A stretch of DNA of 64,000 nucleotides from Micromonospora sp. NBC_01796 (GTDB lineage Bacteria; Actinomycetota; Actinomycetes; Mycobacteriales; Micromonosporaceae). The notes under the pieces are model-generated. The model was not told the origin of the DNA and did not search any database. It saw only the letters and a program-made list of their open reading frames with translations. Position 1 is the first letter of the stretch. Every line of letters starts with the position of its first letter. The DNA lies in the NCBI RefSeq assembly GCF_035917455.1, contig NZ_CP109078.1, positions 8,106,001 through 8,170,000 on the forward strand, given 5' to 3'. A program made the position numbers and the translations under genes. Shown one piece after another: positions 1 through 8,221 of the stretch.

Positions 1-117
1 CACACCGTCCCAGTCCCGGCTTTGCAGGGCGGTACGGAGGCGGGGCAGTTCGGGGTAGGCGGCGGCCGGATCCGCGGTGACGGCCAGGGGTGGGGCGGCG
101 GGCATGGCGAAGATCAT
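1..117 (-). CDS. Unknown protein, N-terminal fragment cut by the left edge
   Basis: An open frame on the minus strand starts at an ATG at 117 and runs off the window at position 1; a second in-frame ATG lies at 105. The visible 39 residues begin MIFAMPAAPPLAV and continue into an Ala/Pro/Leu/Arg-rich stretch ending LQSRDWDGV. Codon use, with G/C in nearly every third position, supports real coding. I do not recognise the family from so little. The Leu/Arg-rich helix near the visible end resembles the starts of actinobacterial helical-repeat proteins, but that is only an impression. It lies upstream of nothing visible on its own strand except the P450 gene, whose stop codon is 66 bases before this start, so the two could be co-transcribed. 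Confidence 0.5.
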   Translation of the reverse strand, partial: MIFAMPAAPPLAVTADPAAAYPELPRLRTALQSRDWDGV

Positions 118-182
118 AAGCAGTACCGCCCCGATCCGGTGGCCCCGGGCATGACGCCCGGAGCGCGTCCCGGATCCGCGGT

Positions 183-1406
183 TCAGAGGGTCACGGGCAG
201 GGCCGCGAGGCGCCAGGTGCCCGGATCGGGCAGCCGGCCGGACCCGGTAGGTGTGTCGGCGAGCGCGAGGTCCGGAAAGCGGTCCAGCAGCCGGGTGAGC
301 GCGACCTCGGTCTGGGTCCGGGCCAGCGCCGCCCCGAGACAGAAGTGCGGCCCGTGGGCGTAGCCGAGGTGGGCCGACGCCTCGGTGGGACGACCGAGGT
401 CGAGTGTTTCCGGGTCGGTGAAGGCGCGCGGGTCGCGGTTGGCGGCGGCGATCACGGCGGTGACCGGTTCACCCTTGCCGACCAGCACACCGGCGATCTC
501 GACGTCCTCGCGGGCGTACCGGGGAATGGTTATCAACTGCGGCCCGGACCAGCGGGTCAGTTCCTCCACCGCGCGCGGCATCAGATCGGGTTCCCGGCGC
601 AGCACCGCGAGTTGCTCGGAGTGGGTGAGCAGCGTCTGCACCGCGTTGGCGACGAGGTTGGTCGGGGTCTGGCCGGCGAGGACGAGGTGCCAGACCAGGG
701 TGACGAGTTCGGTTTCGCCGAGCCGGTCGCCGTCGGTGTCCCGGACCTGGACGAGTTCGGAGATCAGGTCGTCGGCGGGCTCGGCCCGGCGCAGCGCGAC
801 CGCGGCTTGGGCACCGGCCATGATGTGCGGGATCGCGTCGGCGAACGCCTGCCCCCAGCCGGTGGCGACGGCGGCACCCCACTCCCGCCACTGTGGACGT
901 TCGGTCTCCGGGATGCCGACCAGTTCGCAGATGACGTCCATCGGCAGCGGCCGGGCGAAGTGCAGGATCAGGTCCACCGGCCTGCCCCCGGCCCGTGCCG
1001 CGTGCTCGGCCAGGTTGTCGAGGAGCCGGTCGACGATCGGCTCGATCCGGGGCCGGAACCCGGCCGCGCGCCGCGCGGTGAACGCGGGCGACACCAGCCG
1101 GCGCAGCCGCAGGTGCTCCGGGCCGTCCATCTCCTGCATGGTCCGCATATAGGCCAGGCAGTGCTCGGGTACGTCGGGACGGGTGTAACTGTCGGCGGTC
1201 AGCTCGAACCTCGGGTCGGCGAGCATCGCCCTGGCCTCCTCGTGCCGGGTCAACGCCCAGACGGGTCCGAATCCGGGTGCCTGGATCCGCGCCAGCGGTG
1301 ACCGTTCGCGCACTTCGCCGTACGCGGCGAACGGGTCGTGCAACACCTCGGCGTCGGTCAGGTCGATCTCCGGTACGCCGGGGCCCTCTTGTCCGGTACG
1401 GGTCAC
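183..1406 (-). CDS. Cytochrome P450 with non-canonical I-helix
   Basis: Bacterial class I P450 of about 407 residues, a normal length for soluble actinobacterial P450s, expected to take electrons from a ferredoxin and oxidise an unknown small molecule. The heme-binding loop is near residues 347-361 (GYAHGPHFCLGAALA, cysteine ligand about residue 356), and the K-helix ExxR is about 282-285 (ELTR). The I-helix, normally AGxxT, reads AGQTPT at about 244-249: the acid is replaced by Thr and the oxygen-activating Thr by Pro, with a Thr one step later. The frame is open to a TTG at 1418, but a GTG at 1406 has GGGAG at a good distance, so I prefer it. The gene is divergent from a TetR regulator across a shared palindrome. 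There is no ferredoxin gene beside it. Substrate unknown. Confidence 0.93.
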   Translation of the reverse strand: MTRTGQEGPGVPEIDLTDAEVLHDPFAAYGEVRERSPLARIQAPGFGPVWALTRHEEARAMLADPRFELTADSYTRPDVPEHCLAYMRTMQEMDGPEHLRLRRLVSPAFTARRAAGFRPRIEPIVDRLLDNLAEHAARAGGRPVDLILHFARPLPMDVICELVGIPETERPQWREWGAAVATGWGQAFADAIPHIMAGAQAAVALRRAEPADDLISELVQVRDTDGDRLGETELVTLVWHLVLAGQTPTNLVANAVQTLLTHSEQLAVLRREPDLMPRAVEELTRWSGPQLITIPRYAREDVEIAGVLVGKGEPVTAVIAAANRDPRAFTDPETLDLGRPTEASAHLGYAHGPHFCLGAALARTQTEVALTRLLDRFPDLALADTPTGSGRLPDPGTWRLAALPVTL

Positions 1407-1419
1407 CACAACTCCCAAT

Positions 1420-1455
1420 CTCAGATGTTCGCTTCATATGTTCACACCATCTGAG
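1420..1455. promoter_or_regulatory. Palindromic operator between P450 and TetR genes
   Basis: Perfect 8-base arms, CTCAGATG at 1420-1427 and CATCTGAG at 1448-1455, are centred exactly on an inner CATATG (1435-1440), giving one 36-bp composite palindrome. It sits in the roughly 100-bp divergent intergenic region, just upstream of the P450 start. The likely binder is the adjacent TetR protein, repressing the P450 gene and probably itself. The symmetry is seen; the binding is inferred. Confidence 0.6.
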
Positions 1456-1509
1456 TGGTGACGGTATCTTGAGTCGGTACGGATGGCAACGCCGCGATGT
1501 GGGGGAACG

Positions 1510-2586
1510 ATGGGCCGGCTCACCAGGGCGGAAATGCAGGAGCGCAACCGCGCGAAGGTGCTCACCGCCGCCCGGGACGAGTTCGTCGAGCGCGGCTTCC
1601 GGGACGCGAAGATCGACAACATCGCCGAGCGCGCCGAACTCACCCGGGGCGCGGTCTACTCCAACTTCCCCGGCAAGCGGGCGCTGTACTTCGCCGTCCT
1701 GGCCGCCGACGCCGAGCGGGTGTCGGAGCCGGTGTACCGGAGCCAGGGCAGCACACCGCGTACGGCACTGGGCGAGTTCGCCCGCGCCTGGCTCACCCGA
1801 CTGCCGCTCGCCACCGACTCCTCCGGCGCCGCCCGACTCGGTACGGACCTGCTCCCCGAGATCCTCGCCGACGAACGGACCCGACTGCCGTACACGCAGT
1901 TGGTGCACCTCGACGCGATCCTGCTCGGGCTCGCCCTCGAACGGCTGCACCGCGCCGGCACACCTGCCCCCCGCCGGGTACGGGTGGCCGAGACCACGCT
2001 CACCACCCTGCACGGTGCGAGCCAGCTCGCCGCCGCCGCGCCCGGCTTCGTGGAGCCGTTCACCGTGGTCAGCGCCTGCGAGCAGTTCGCCGACCTCGCC
2101 CCGGACGACACCTGGGACGCCCCGCACCTGACCCAGGTACCGCCGCCCCGCACGGTCGACGAGCCGTGGGCCCCGCCCGTCGCGGTCGACGCCCTGCGCG
2201 ACGCACCCGCGCGGTTGACCGGCGACGGGGTGGTGGCGGTCCTCGGCCTGCACCGGATCTCCGCCATCGAGGAGGCCGTACGCGCTGCACCGCCCGACGC
2301 CGAGGTCACGGCGGTCCTGGTCAGCGGCACCCCCGACGAGTTGATGGCACTGGCCCGACTGACGGTCGCCGAGTTCCGCGCCTGCCTGAGCCAGTCCTTC
2401 CCCTCGTCGAGCTGGCCACGGCTGCAGGTCGTACACGACCAGGACGGCACCCTCGCGGCAGCGGCCGGCGTACCCGCGGTCAGCGACGCCACCGAGACCG
2501 CCGTCGCCGTCCACGCCGGCCGGATCGTCGCCCGCGCGGAGGGCTGGGGCGCCTGCCACGCCGCCGCGTCGAGCCGCCGGCGGTAG
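1510..2586 (+). CDS. TetR-family regulator with an extra C-terminal domain
   Basis: Residues about 1-55 form a TetR_N helix-turn-helix (RAEMQERNRAKVL, then ITERAELTRGAVYSNF-like recognition region). The protein has about 358 residues, far longer than the usual 190-220 of TetR regulators. The middle, to about residue 205, is an alpha-helical ligand/dimer domain. From about residue 215 there is an extra alpha/beta region ending in a pattern VHDQDGTLAAAAGVPAV...TAVAVHAGRIVARAEG, which looks like the second half of a peroxiredoxin/thioredoxin fold, but no CxxC is visible. An ATG at 1483 is in frame, but the ATG at 1510 is preceded by GGGGGAA and begins the HTH, so it is preferred. Divergent from the P450 gene, its likely target. 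The domain reading is from pattern only. Confidence 0.85.
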   Translation: MGRLTRAEMQERNRAKVLTAARDEFVERGFRDAKIDNIAERAELTRGAVYSNFPGKRALYFAVLAADAERVSEPVYRSQGSTPRTALGEFARAWLTRLPLATDSSGAARLGTDLLPEILADERTRLPYTQLVHLDAILLGLALERLHRAGTPAPRRVRVAETTLTTLHGASQLAAAAPGFVEPFTVVSACEQFADLAPDDTWDAPHLTQVPPPRTVDEPWAPPVAVDALRDAPARLTGDGVVAVLGLHRISAIEEAVRAAPPDAEVTAVLVSGTPDELMALARLTVAEFRACLSQSFPSSSWPRLQVVHDQDGTLAAAAGVPAVSDATETAVAVHAGRIVARAEGWGACHAAASSRRR

Positions 2587-2855
2587 GCACGGCCCGCTAC
2601 CAGTTGATGCCCCGCCGTCACGGGCGGCGGTGGTCACGCCGACGGTGACACCGGGCGGCAGCCTGCGGTAGACGGATCGGCGTGGTCGATCTGCCGCCGG
2701 TGAATCTGCCGGTTCTGCCGCCCACGCTCCAGGTGCCATGGTCAGGGCGCGGCGAGGGCTGCCGCCCGGAGTAGTCGCGGGTGAGCCCCGTACAGCAGTG
2801 GTTTTCCTAGGCTTCGGCCACACCGGATCGACCGGTGCCGAACACGGGAGCAAGC

Positions 2856-4661
2856 ATGCTGAGACTGCACCGCAGGGGGCGAGGACGGGTGTCCTCCATG
2901 ATGGCCGGACTGACACTGTCGCTGCTGATCCCGGTGGGGGTGGTGGCGATCACGGGACAGCCCGCCCACGCCGCTCCGATCACCCGGGTCGGCGACTGGA
3001 ACGGCGACGGCAGGACGGACGCGGGGACGTTCCGCCCGGCCAACGGCTACTGGTCCGTCGCGTACACCGGTGGAAGCAGGGTCAACCCGCTGCGGTCCGG
3101 CTGGGGCATCTACGGCGACGAGGTCGTCAACGGCGACTACGACGGCGACGGCCGGGCGGACGCGATGGTCTTCCGACCCAGGGACGGTAGCTGGTCGGTG
3201 GCATTCACCGGTGGCACCACCACCGCCGTACTCAAGGTCGGCTGGGGCATCCGGGGCGACATCCCCGTTCCCGGCGACTACAACGGCGACGGGCGCTCGG
3301 ACATGATGGTGTTCCGCCGTACCGACGGCAGTTGGTCCGTGGCGTACGCGGGGGGCGGCACGGCGGTACTGCGCAACGGCTGGGGCATGGCGGGTGACAT
3401 CCCCGTGTCGGGCGACTACAACGGTGACGGGCGGGCCGACATGGCCGTCTGGCGTCCCCGCGACGGAAGCTGGTCGGTGGCCTACAGTTCCGGTGGCAGC
3501 GCGGTCATCACGCCCGCCTGGGGGTCACTGGGTGACATCCCGGTCCCCGGCGACTTCAACGGCGACGGCAAGAGCGACGCCATGTTCTTCCGCCCCTCGA
3601 CCGGAAGCTGGTACGTCTGGTACACCAGCGGCGGATACTCCTTCCCGCTCAAGGCCGGCTGGGGCATCGCCGGTGACCAGCCCGTTCCGGGCGACTTCGA
3701 CGGTGACGGACGCACCGACATGGCGGTCATGCGCCCCTCGGACGGTAGCTGGTCCGTCGCCTACAACCGGCCCGGCGGCGGCACCGCCGTACTCCAGCAG
3801 GGCTGGGGCGTCTCCGGTGACGTGGCCCTACCGGCCGCGACCATCGCGGGAGTGCCCGCCCGCACCTACGGCGCCGACAAGACGGTCCTGTTCGTCCACG
3901 GCTATGACCTGCAGGGCTACCACGACTGCCTGGACTACTGGGGTGCGGCGATCAACGCCTACCGGGCCCGGGGCTGGGCCAGCCAGTATCTCCAGACGGT
4001 CGGCTACTACGGCGGGGACACCCGGTGCGACCGGGCAACCGGCACCGCGGCCGGGCGGAACACGCACATCGACGACATCGGCCGGGACTTCGCTTGGATG
4101 ATCTACAACAACTTCTCCCGCTACGGCCGCCCGGTCGACGTGGTGGCGCACTCGATGGGTGGCCTCATCACCCGGGTGGCGATCGCCGGCATCGGGCGCG
4201 GTGACTTCCCGCCCTACCTGTTCGTCGAGGATGTCAGCACCCTGGCCACCCCGCACGGCGGCGCGTTCGACGGCATGCCGTGTATCGACAACCAGTGCGG
4301 CGACATGGACCCGGACTCGCCGTTCTACGCCAACTGGATCCGGCCCTACCCGAACCCGCAGGCGACCGGCGCGACGGACTGGACCGCGATCGGTTCGCGC
4401 GACGACGTCCTGGTGCTCGGTGACAGCGCGATGGACCTGGGCTCGTCCTGGCACCTGGGGCACAAGACCCTTTACCTGGCCGGCCAGGGAGTGACCCACA
4501 GCGCGATCACGGATCTCAGCACCGGCGGCTACGCCGCGGTGTCCTGTGACTGGACCGCCAGCTGCAACATGTCCAACTACTCGGGCTGGACGATGAGCTA
4601 CAGCAAGCCGGCTCCGGTGCAGGTCGCGGCGTCGGGCAGCTTGGACCCGAGCACCGCATAG
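2856..4661 (+). CDS. Secreted FG-GAP beta-propeller/lipase-like fusion protein
   Basis: About 601 residues. A signal peptide covers residues 1 to about 40 (twin Arg-rich start, hydrophobic core, PAHAA cleavage region). Six blade-like repeats of about 46 residues follow (about 44-330), each with a calcium-type DxNGDGxxD loop and a FRPxDGSWSVAY strand; a seventh loop is degenerate. The C-terminal alpha/beta hydrolase starts near residue 342 (VLFVHGYD), with nucleophile AHSMGG (Ser about 433) and a likely catalytic His about 548 (GVTHSAI). It is probably an extracellular esterase or lipase held by a calcium-binding propeller; the substrate is unknown. The start at 2856 has GGGAGCAAGC before it; an upstream in-frame ATG at 2835 would spoil the signal peptide. 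A strong hairpin lies downstream. Confidence 0.88.
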   Translation: MLRLHRRGRGRVSSMMAGLTLSLLIPVGVVAITGQPAHAAPITRVGDWNGDGRTDAGTFRPANGYWSVAYTGGSRVNPLRSGWGIYGDEVVNGDYDGDGRADAMVFRPRDGSWSVAFTGGTTTAVLKVGWGIRGDIPVPGDYNGDGRSDMMVFRRTDGSWSVAYAGGGTAVLRNGWGMAGDIPVSGDYNGDGRADMAVWRPRDGSWSVAYSSGGSAVITPAWGSLGDIPVPGDFNGDGKSDAMFFRPSTGSWYVWYTSGGYSFPLKAGWGIAGDQPVPGDFDGDGRTDMAVMRPSDGSWSVAYNRPGGGTAVLQQGWGVSGDVALPAATIAGVPARTYGADKTVLFVHGYDLQGYHDCLDYWGAAINAYRARGWASQYLQTVGYYGGDTRCDRATGTAAGRNTHIDDIGRDFAWMIYNNFSRYGRPVDVVAHSMGGLITRVAIAGIGRGDFPPYLFVEDVSTLATPHGGAFDGMPCIDNQCGDMDPDSPFYANWIRPYPNPQATGATDWTAIGSRDDVLVLGDSAMDLGSSWHLGHKTLYLAGQGVTHSAITDLSTGGYAAVSCDWTASCNMSNYSGWTMSYSKPAPVQVAASGSLDPSTA

Positions 4662-4685
4662 GCATTTCACCCGGGGGTACGGGGG

Positions 4686-4723
4686 TGCGCGGGCCGTGGC
4701 GGCACGATGCCACGGCCCGCGCA
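4686..4723. terminator. Hairpin between convergent genes
   Basis: Perfect 15-bp inverted repeat (4686-4700 with 4709-4723, starting TGCGCGGGCC) and an 8-base loop, between the convergent lipase-fusion and kinase genes. There is no T-run, so it is either a weak bidirectional terminator or an RNA 3'-end stabiliser. Confidence 0.6.
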
Positions 4724-4762
4724 ACACGTCGTACGCGCCGCGCCCAGCCGTCGGGCCTCCGG

Positions 4763-5647
4763 TCAGGCTCGTGTGCGGAACGGGGCAAGGGTCGCACGGA
4801 TCTGGTCACCCGCGCCCCAGTCGTCGTCGAACTGGGCCAGCACGGCGAGGTGTTGTCGTAGCTGGACAATCGGCATGCGGGCCCGCCAGTCGGCATCAAG
4901 CGAGGTCAGGTCCGCATAAACGTCGAAGAACCGGTGCGCCTCGGGCGGGGGCGAGGTGGACCACACATGGGCGAGGTCGACCTCGGCCCACATGTAGGAC
5001 ACCGCCGGGTCGATCAGCGCGGGCTGCCCGTCCGCGGTGGCCAGGATGTTCTGTGCCCACAGGTCACCGTGCGTCAGACAGGCCGGGCGATCCGGCAGCA
5101 GGTCGGGCAGCCGGTGACACAGCCGCTCCAGCGCCGCTCGGTCCCCGCGGTCGAGTGCCGCCTCGACGCGCGGCTGCCCGAGCCATCGAAGCAGCCGGTG
5201 CTGCGCGAAGAAGGCATAGCCGTCGTCGTTCCAGGTATTGGTCTGACGGCGGCGGCCCAGCCAGTTGTCGCGGTGCCATCCGAAGCGAGGGTGGGTCGTG
5301 CTCGTGTGCAGGCGGGCGAGCAGGTGCGCGAACTGCTCCCAGAAGATCTCGCTGCGCGGCCTCGGCCGCAGCACCGACAACACCAGCAGTTCCCGGTTCG
5401 CCAGGATCACTTCGGGTGTCGCCACGCCGCCGAGCTCACGCAGGGCTGCCAGCCCTTCTGCCTCCGCGACGAAGACATCGTCGGCAGGCGCGTCGGTGAG
5501 GGCCTTGACGAACACCGGCGGCGCGTCCCGGCGGGTGGCTATGCCCGCGAGCGCCGCGAGCCCGCCCGTCGCCGGCTCCACCGTGACGACCTCGCGGATC
5601 CCGGCCCGGAGCAGGCTCTCACGCAGGAACGTCGTCGAGCGTGTCAC
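4763..5647 (-). CDS. Fructosamine kinase family protein
   Basis: About 294 residues, the normal length for the fructosamine-3-kinase/APH-like fold. Seen: an N-terminal kinase lobe with FVKAL (likely ATP-contacting Lys), the catalytic loop LTHGDLWAQNIL with Asp and Asn, and the metal-binding DPAVSYMWAEVDLAH segment where the family usually has an aspartate followed by DLA. Family members phosphorylate ketoamine (glycated) lysines or small amines so that the sugar can be released, acting in the cytoplasm. The frame is open further upstream to 5719, but the GTG at 5647 is preceded by GGGAGGAG at 6-7 bases and starts the recognisable domain. Monocistronic in appearance. Confidence 0.88.
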   Translation of the reverse strand: MTRSTTFLRESLLRAGIREVVTVEPATGGLAALAGIATRRDAPPVFVKALTDAPADDVFVAEAEGLAALRELGGVATPEVILANRELLVLSVLRPRPRSEIFWEQFAHLLARLHTSTTHPRFGWHRDNWLGRRRQTNTWNDDGYAFFAQHRLLRWLGQPRVEAALDRGDRAALERLCHRLPDLLPDRPACLTHGDLWAQNILATADGQPALIDPAVSYMWAEVDLAHVWSTSPPPEAHRFFDVYADLTSLDADWRARMPIVQLRQHLAVLAQFDDDWGAGDQIRATLAPFRTRA

Positions 5648-5816
5648 GACGGACTCCTCCCGTCCGGGGTGCTTGCTCGCCAGCTCCGTCTTCTCCGTGG
5701 GCGGCAGCCACCGCCGCATCCGCTGGGACCCGACGGTGGCTGCATACTCCCACGAGCAAAACCCCCACGAGCAGGACCCACGTCACCACAGGTCCGGACG
5801 GATCTCCTGTTGGAGC

Positions 5817-6635
5817 CTAGGACAGGTGGGTGGGCTCCACCGGCGGCAGCGGGTCGGAGTAGACGACCGTGAGCGAGGTGTTCGCGGGGGTGAACCGCTT
5901 CCACTGGGTCTGGTTGGTCTCGCTCGCGGCGCGCAGCCCGACGGTGGCGGTGGTACTGGACGCGGACGCGCCCTCCTGGATCAGGTTACGCAGGGCGGCG
6001 CCGCCGAACGCCACGGTCCGCGGCGACTGCCCACACCCGCTGTACGCGGATGCGCTGACCTGGCCGAGCTGCGCCAACCAGGGCCCCTGGGTGCTCCAGG
6101 TCGTCGACGGGCTGATCGGGGCGGTCTGCCAGAACTGCACCGGGGTGGGCTGGCACGACCACGAGTGGTTGAGGAGGATCTGGAAGGTGGCGTTCTCGAT
6201 GACCTTCCCCTGCAACGCCGCCGTGTCGAACTGGAACAGCGAGCGCCACACCCCGGTCGAGCCGGCGTCGGAGAGGTAACCGACCCTGGCCACACTGTCC
6301 AACCAGTACGGCTGGTTCGGGTACTGGCTGCTCACCGAGGTCCAGCTCGCCGAACCCAACCAGTTCTGGCTGAGTGCCGCGGCGTCGCCGGTGGGCAGCG
6401 AGAACACCGCTCGCCGGGTCCCGTCCGGGTTGGCGTAGACCCGCTGGGTGGCCGTACGCCATCCGACGATCTCCACCGACGCGCCGGTGGCCCGGGCGCG
6501 TGCCGCCTCGTCGGCGCCGGCCGGGGATGCCGCGGATCCGGCCGAGGCCGGTGCCGCCACCAGACCGAGCAACAGACCGGCCAGCACAGTGGACGTACCG
6601 AGCATCCGGCTCAGACTGAACTTTCGCCCCCGCAT
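5817..6635 (-). CDS. Secreted DNRLRE-like domain protein
   Basis: About 272 residues with a clear signal peptide (MRGRKFSLSRMLG, a hydrophobic run, then APASAGSA). The mature part resembles the DNRLRE domain found at the front of very large actinobacterial cell-surface proteins: a VARVGY...WRSLFQFDTAAL block, a paired-cysteine SWSCQ segment, and a closing WKRFTPANTSLTVVY strand. Here it stands alone and ends after this one domain, so it is either a short natural version or the remnant of a longer gene. The start at 6635 is 8 bases from GGAGG; an ATG at 6641 is too close to it. Function unknown; cell-surface adhesion or scaffold is a guess from the family. Confidence 0.75.
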   Translation of the reverse strand: MRGRKFSLSRMLGTSTVLAGLLLGLVAAPASAGSAASPAGADEAARARATGASVEIVGWRTATQRVYANPDGTRRAVFSLPTGDAAALSQNWLGSASWTSVSSQYPNQPYWLDSVARVGYLSDAGSTGVWRSLFQFDTAALQGKVIENATFQILLNHSWSCQPTPVQFWQTAPISPSTTWSTQGPWLAQLGQVSASAYSGCGQSPRTVAFGGAALRNLIQEGASASSTTATVGLRAASETNQTQWKRFTPANTSLTVVYSDPLPPVEPTHLS

Positions 6636-6861
6636 GGACATCGCCTCCAGGACATCTCTGCATCGGCGTCCACCGGTCGCGGGCGCCCGAGCGTGGAGCC
6701 TAGGGACGGGGTCGGCGGACCGGAAGGGTGGATCGACACGTTGACGCCAGAATGTCAGGCCGCTTGACGGACGAAACATCACAATCGATGATCTAGGCAT
6801 CGGCGGTCGGTGACCAACAAACCACCGACAGGCAGACATGATGACCTACGGGGAGGTTGCC

Positions 6862-7143
6862 ATGCCGGACGACCGCGGCCCGATCAGCGACCGCGAGCGC
6901 CGGATCGTCCACCTGATCATCGCCGACTACAGCGACGAGCAGATCGCCGCGGACCTCTTCGTCGCCGTACGGACCATGCAGCGCCAGTTGCGCCGCCTGA
7001 TGGATCGGGTGGGGGCGCCGAACCGCTGTGCGCTCGGTGCGATCGCGGCCCACCGGGGCTGGCTCACGCCCGAGGCCCTCGGCGAACCCGACTCCCCGCA
7101 CCGGCCGGAACACGCGCCGACGGCAACAACCCTGGCCGCCTGA
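6862..7143 (+). CDS. Small stand-alone LuxR-type HTH protein
   Basis: About 93 residues, essentially only the four-helix LuxR/NarL DNA-binding domain: ISDRERRIVHLI (position of LTxRE), DEQIAADLFVAVRTMQRQLRRLMDRVG, then a Pro-rich tail. There is no receiver or sensor domain, so any signal must come from a partner or from expression level. The ATG at 6862 has GGGAGG 5 bases upstream; an ATG at 6838 also lies in frame. Divergent from the secreted DNRLRE-like gene, with roughly 225 bp between them that contain several TTGAC-like -35 candidates, so it may regulate that neighbour. Confidence 0.8.
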   Translation: MPDDRGPISDRERRIVHLIIADYSDEQIAADLFVAVRTMQRQLRRLMDRVGAPNRCALGAIAAHRGWLTPEALGEPDSPHRPEHAPTATTLAA

Positions 7144-7337
7144 CGTACGCCGAGGCTCTCCCTCCCGGCGATCCCACCGCGCCCGCAACCTGGCGATGGC
7201 GGGCCGGAGAACCGGCCGGGTGAGGGTACGACCTGATGTGGGCAACCTTCGGCACATGGCCGGGTCGCGCCGCGGCACTGTTCCAGCCGGACGGGTGGAC
7301 GAGAAGCCGGACCTGACCTGACCCCTACCGGCAGCGG

Positions 7338-8069
7338 TCAGCTACCGGCGCCGGCCTTGTCCACGATCGTGCCGAGCAGCGCGGCGAACTCCTTCGGGTG
7401 GGAGTAGAACGGGGCGTGGTTGCCCTCCGCGTGGTAGACGGCTCCCGCCCGCGCGGCCATCCGCTCCTCGACCAGGGCGACCACCGAGAGTTCGTCGTCC
7501 GGGATGACGTAGCTGCTGGAGATGGTCTTCCAGCCCACCTGCGTCACCGCCTCGAAGTCGGCGCGGATGGTCTGCGGGACCAGCCGGGCGCTGGCCAGCG
7601 CGGTGTCGGGGTTGTCCGGGTTCCCGTCGAAGAACGTGGCGGGCTGGTTGTTCTCCGGGTTCACCGGCGACCGCAGGCCCGCCAGGGAGTCCGGGGTCGG
7701 AACGCCGTGGATGGGGAACATCGCCTCACCGAGGTCGGGCATGTAGGCCGCCACGTAGACGAGGTGCACCACGTTGGGGGCGCCCGCGGTGGCCTGGGTG
7801 ACCGGCATGCCCGCGTACGAGTGGGCGACCACCACCACGGGACCGTCGATGGCGTCGATCGCCGCCCGGACCACCCGCGCGTCGTCGAACATCCCGGGCA
7901 GCGGCTCAGGCCGGGACTCGTCCCGCACCGCGCTCGGCAGGTCGACCGTCTCGGTCCGCCAGCCTTCGGCGCCGAGTTCGGCCTGGAGCTTCTCCCAGAC
8001 CCAGGAACCGTGATGACCGCCGTGTACGAGCAGGAGCGTCGGGCGGTCGGTCGGGAACGGCGTACTCAT
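7338..8069 (-). CDS. Alpha/beta hydrolase
   Basis: About 243 residues with the hydrolase fold: oxyanion strand LLLVHGGHHGSWVWEKL near residue 13, nucleophile elbow VVVAHSYAGMP near residue 100, and catalytic His in EGNHAPF near residue 222. It belongs to the small esterase group often annotated as salicylate-esterase-like, but the substrate cannot be read from sequence. No signal peptide, so cytoplasmic. Divergent from a TetR gene with a near-perfect palindrome between them, so expression is probably induced by a small molecule sensed by that regulator. Confidence 0.9.
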   Translation of the reverse strand: MSTPFPTDRPTLLLVHGGHHGSWVWEKLQAELGAEGWRTETVDLPSAVRDESRPEPLPGMFDDARVVRAAIDAIDGPVVVVAHSYAGMPVTQATAGAPNVVHLVYVAAYMPDLGEAMFPIHGVPTPDSLAGLRSPVNPENNQPATFFDGNPDNPDTALASARLVPQTIRADFEAVTQVGWKTISSSYVIPDDELSVVALVEERMAARAGAVYHAEGNHAPFYSHPKEFAALLGTIVDKAGAGS

Positions 8070-8121
8070 GATCTTGCCTCTCGGGGTGGGAGGTATGTCA
8101 CTGATAGTCAGGTTTATGGCA

Positions 8122-8140
8122 ATCGGACGCTGCGTCCGAT
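8122..8140. promoter_or_regulatory. 19-bp palindrome, putative TetR operator
   Basis: Nine-base perfect arms, ATCGGACGC and GCGTCCGAT, flank a single central T at 8131. It lies in the divergent region between the hydrolase and TetR genes, next to an AT-richer stretch GACTATACATAC that could carry a -10 box. Typical size and position for a TetR-family operator. Confidence 0.7.
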
Positions 8141-8221
8141 CCGACTATACATACTTTCCCCGGCACACCCGCTGCCACTACAAGACGGCTGCGGTCGGGC
8201 AGAGCGCCCTACGATTGCCCG

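Noticed and set aside
345-1301. Plus-strand frame opposite the P450
   Set aside because: Antisense GC-frame artefact without domain content.
469-2916. 815-codon minus-strand open frame across the P450 and TetR genes
   Set aside because: Shadow frame: Arg/Gly/Pro-rich product, no domains, and it overlaps two well-supported genes.
2980-3840. Repeat-rich DNA considered as CRISPR or satellite
   Set aside because: The repetition is coding (FG-GAP blades), not identical spacer-separated DNA repeats.
3828-4727. Long minus-strand frame opposite the lipase fusion
   Set aside because: Arg/Val-rich shadow with no motif; the plus strand has signal peptide, repeats and catalytic site.
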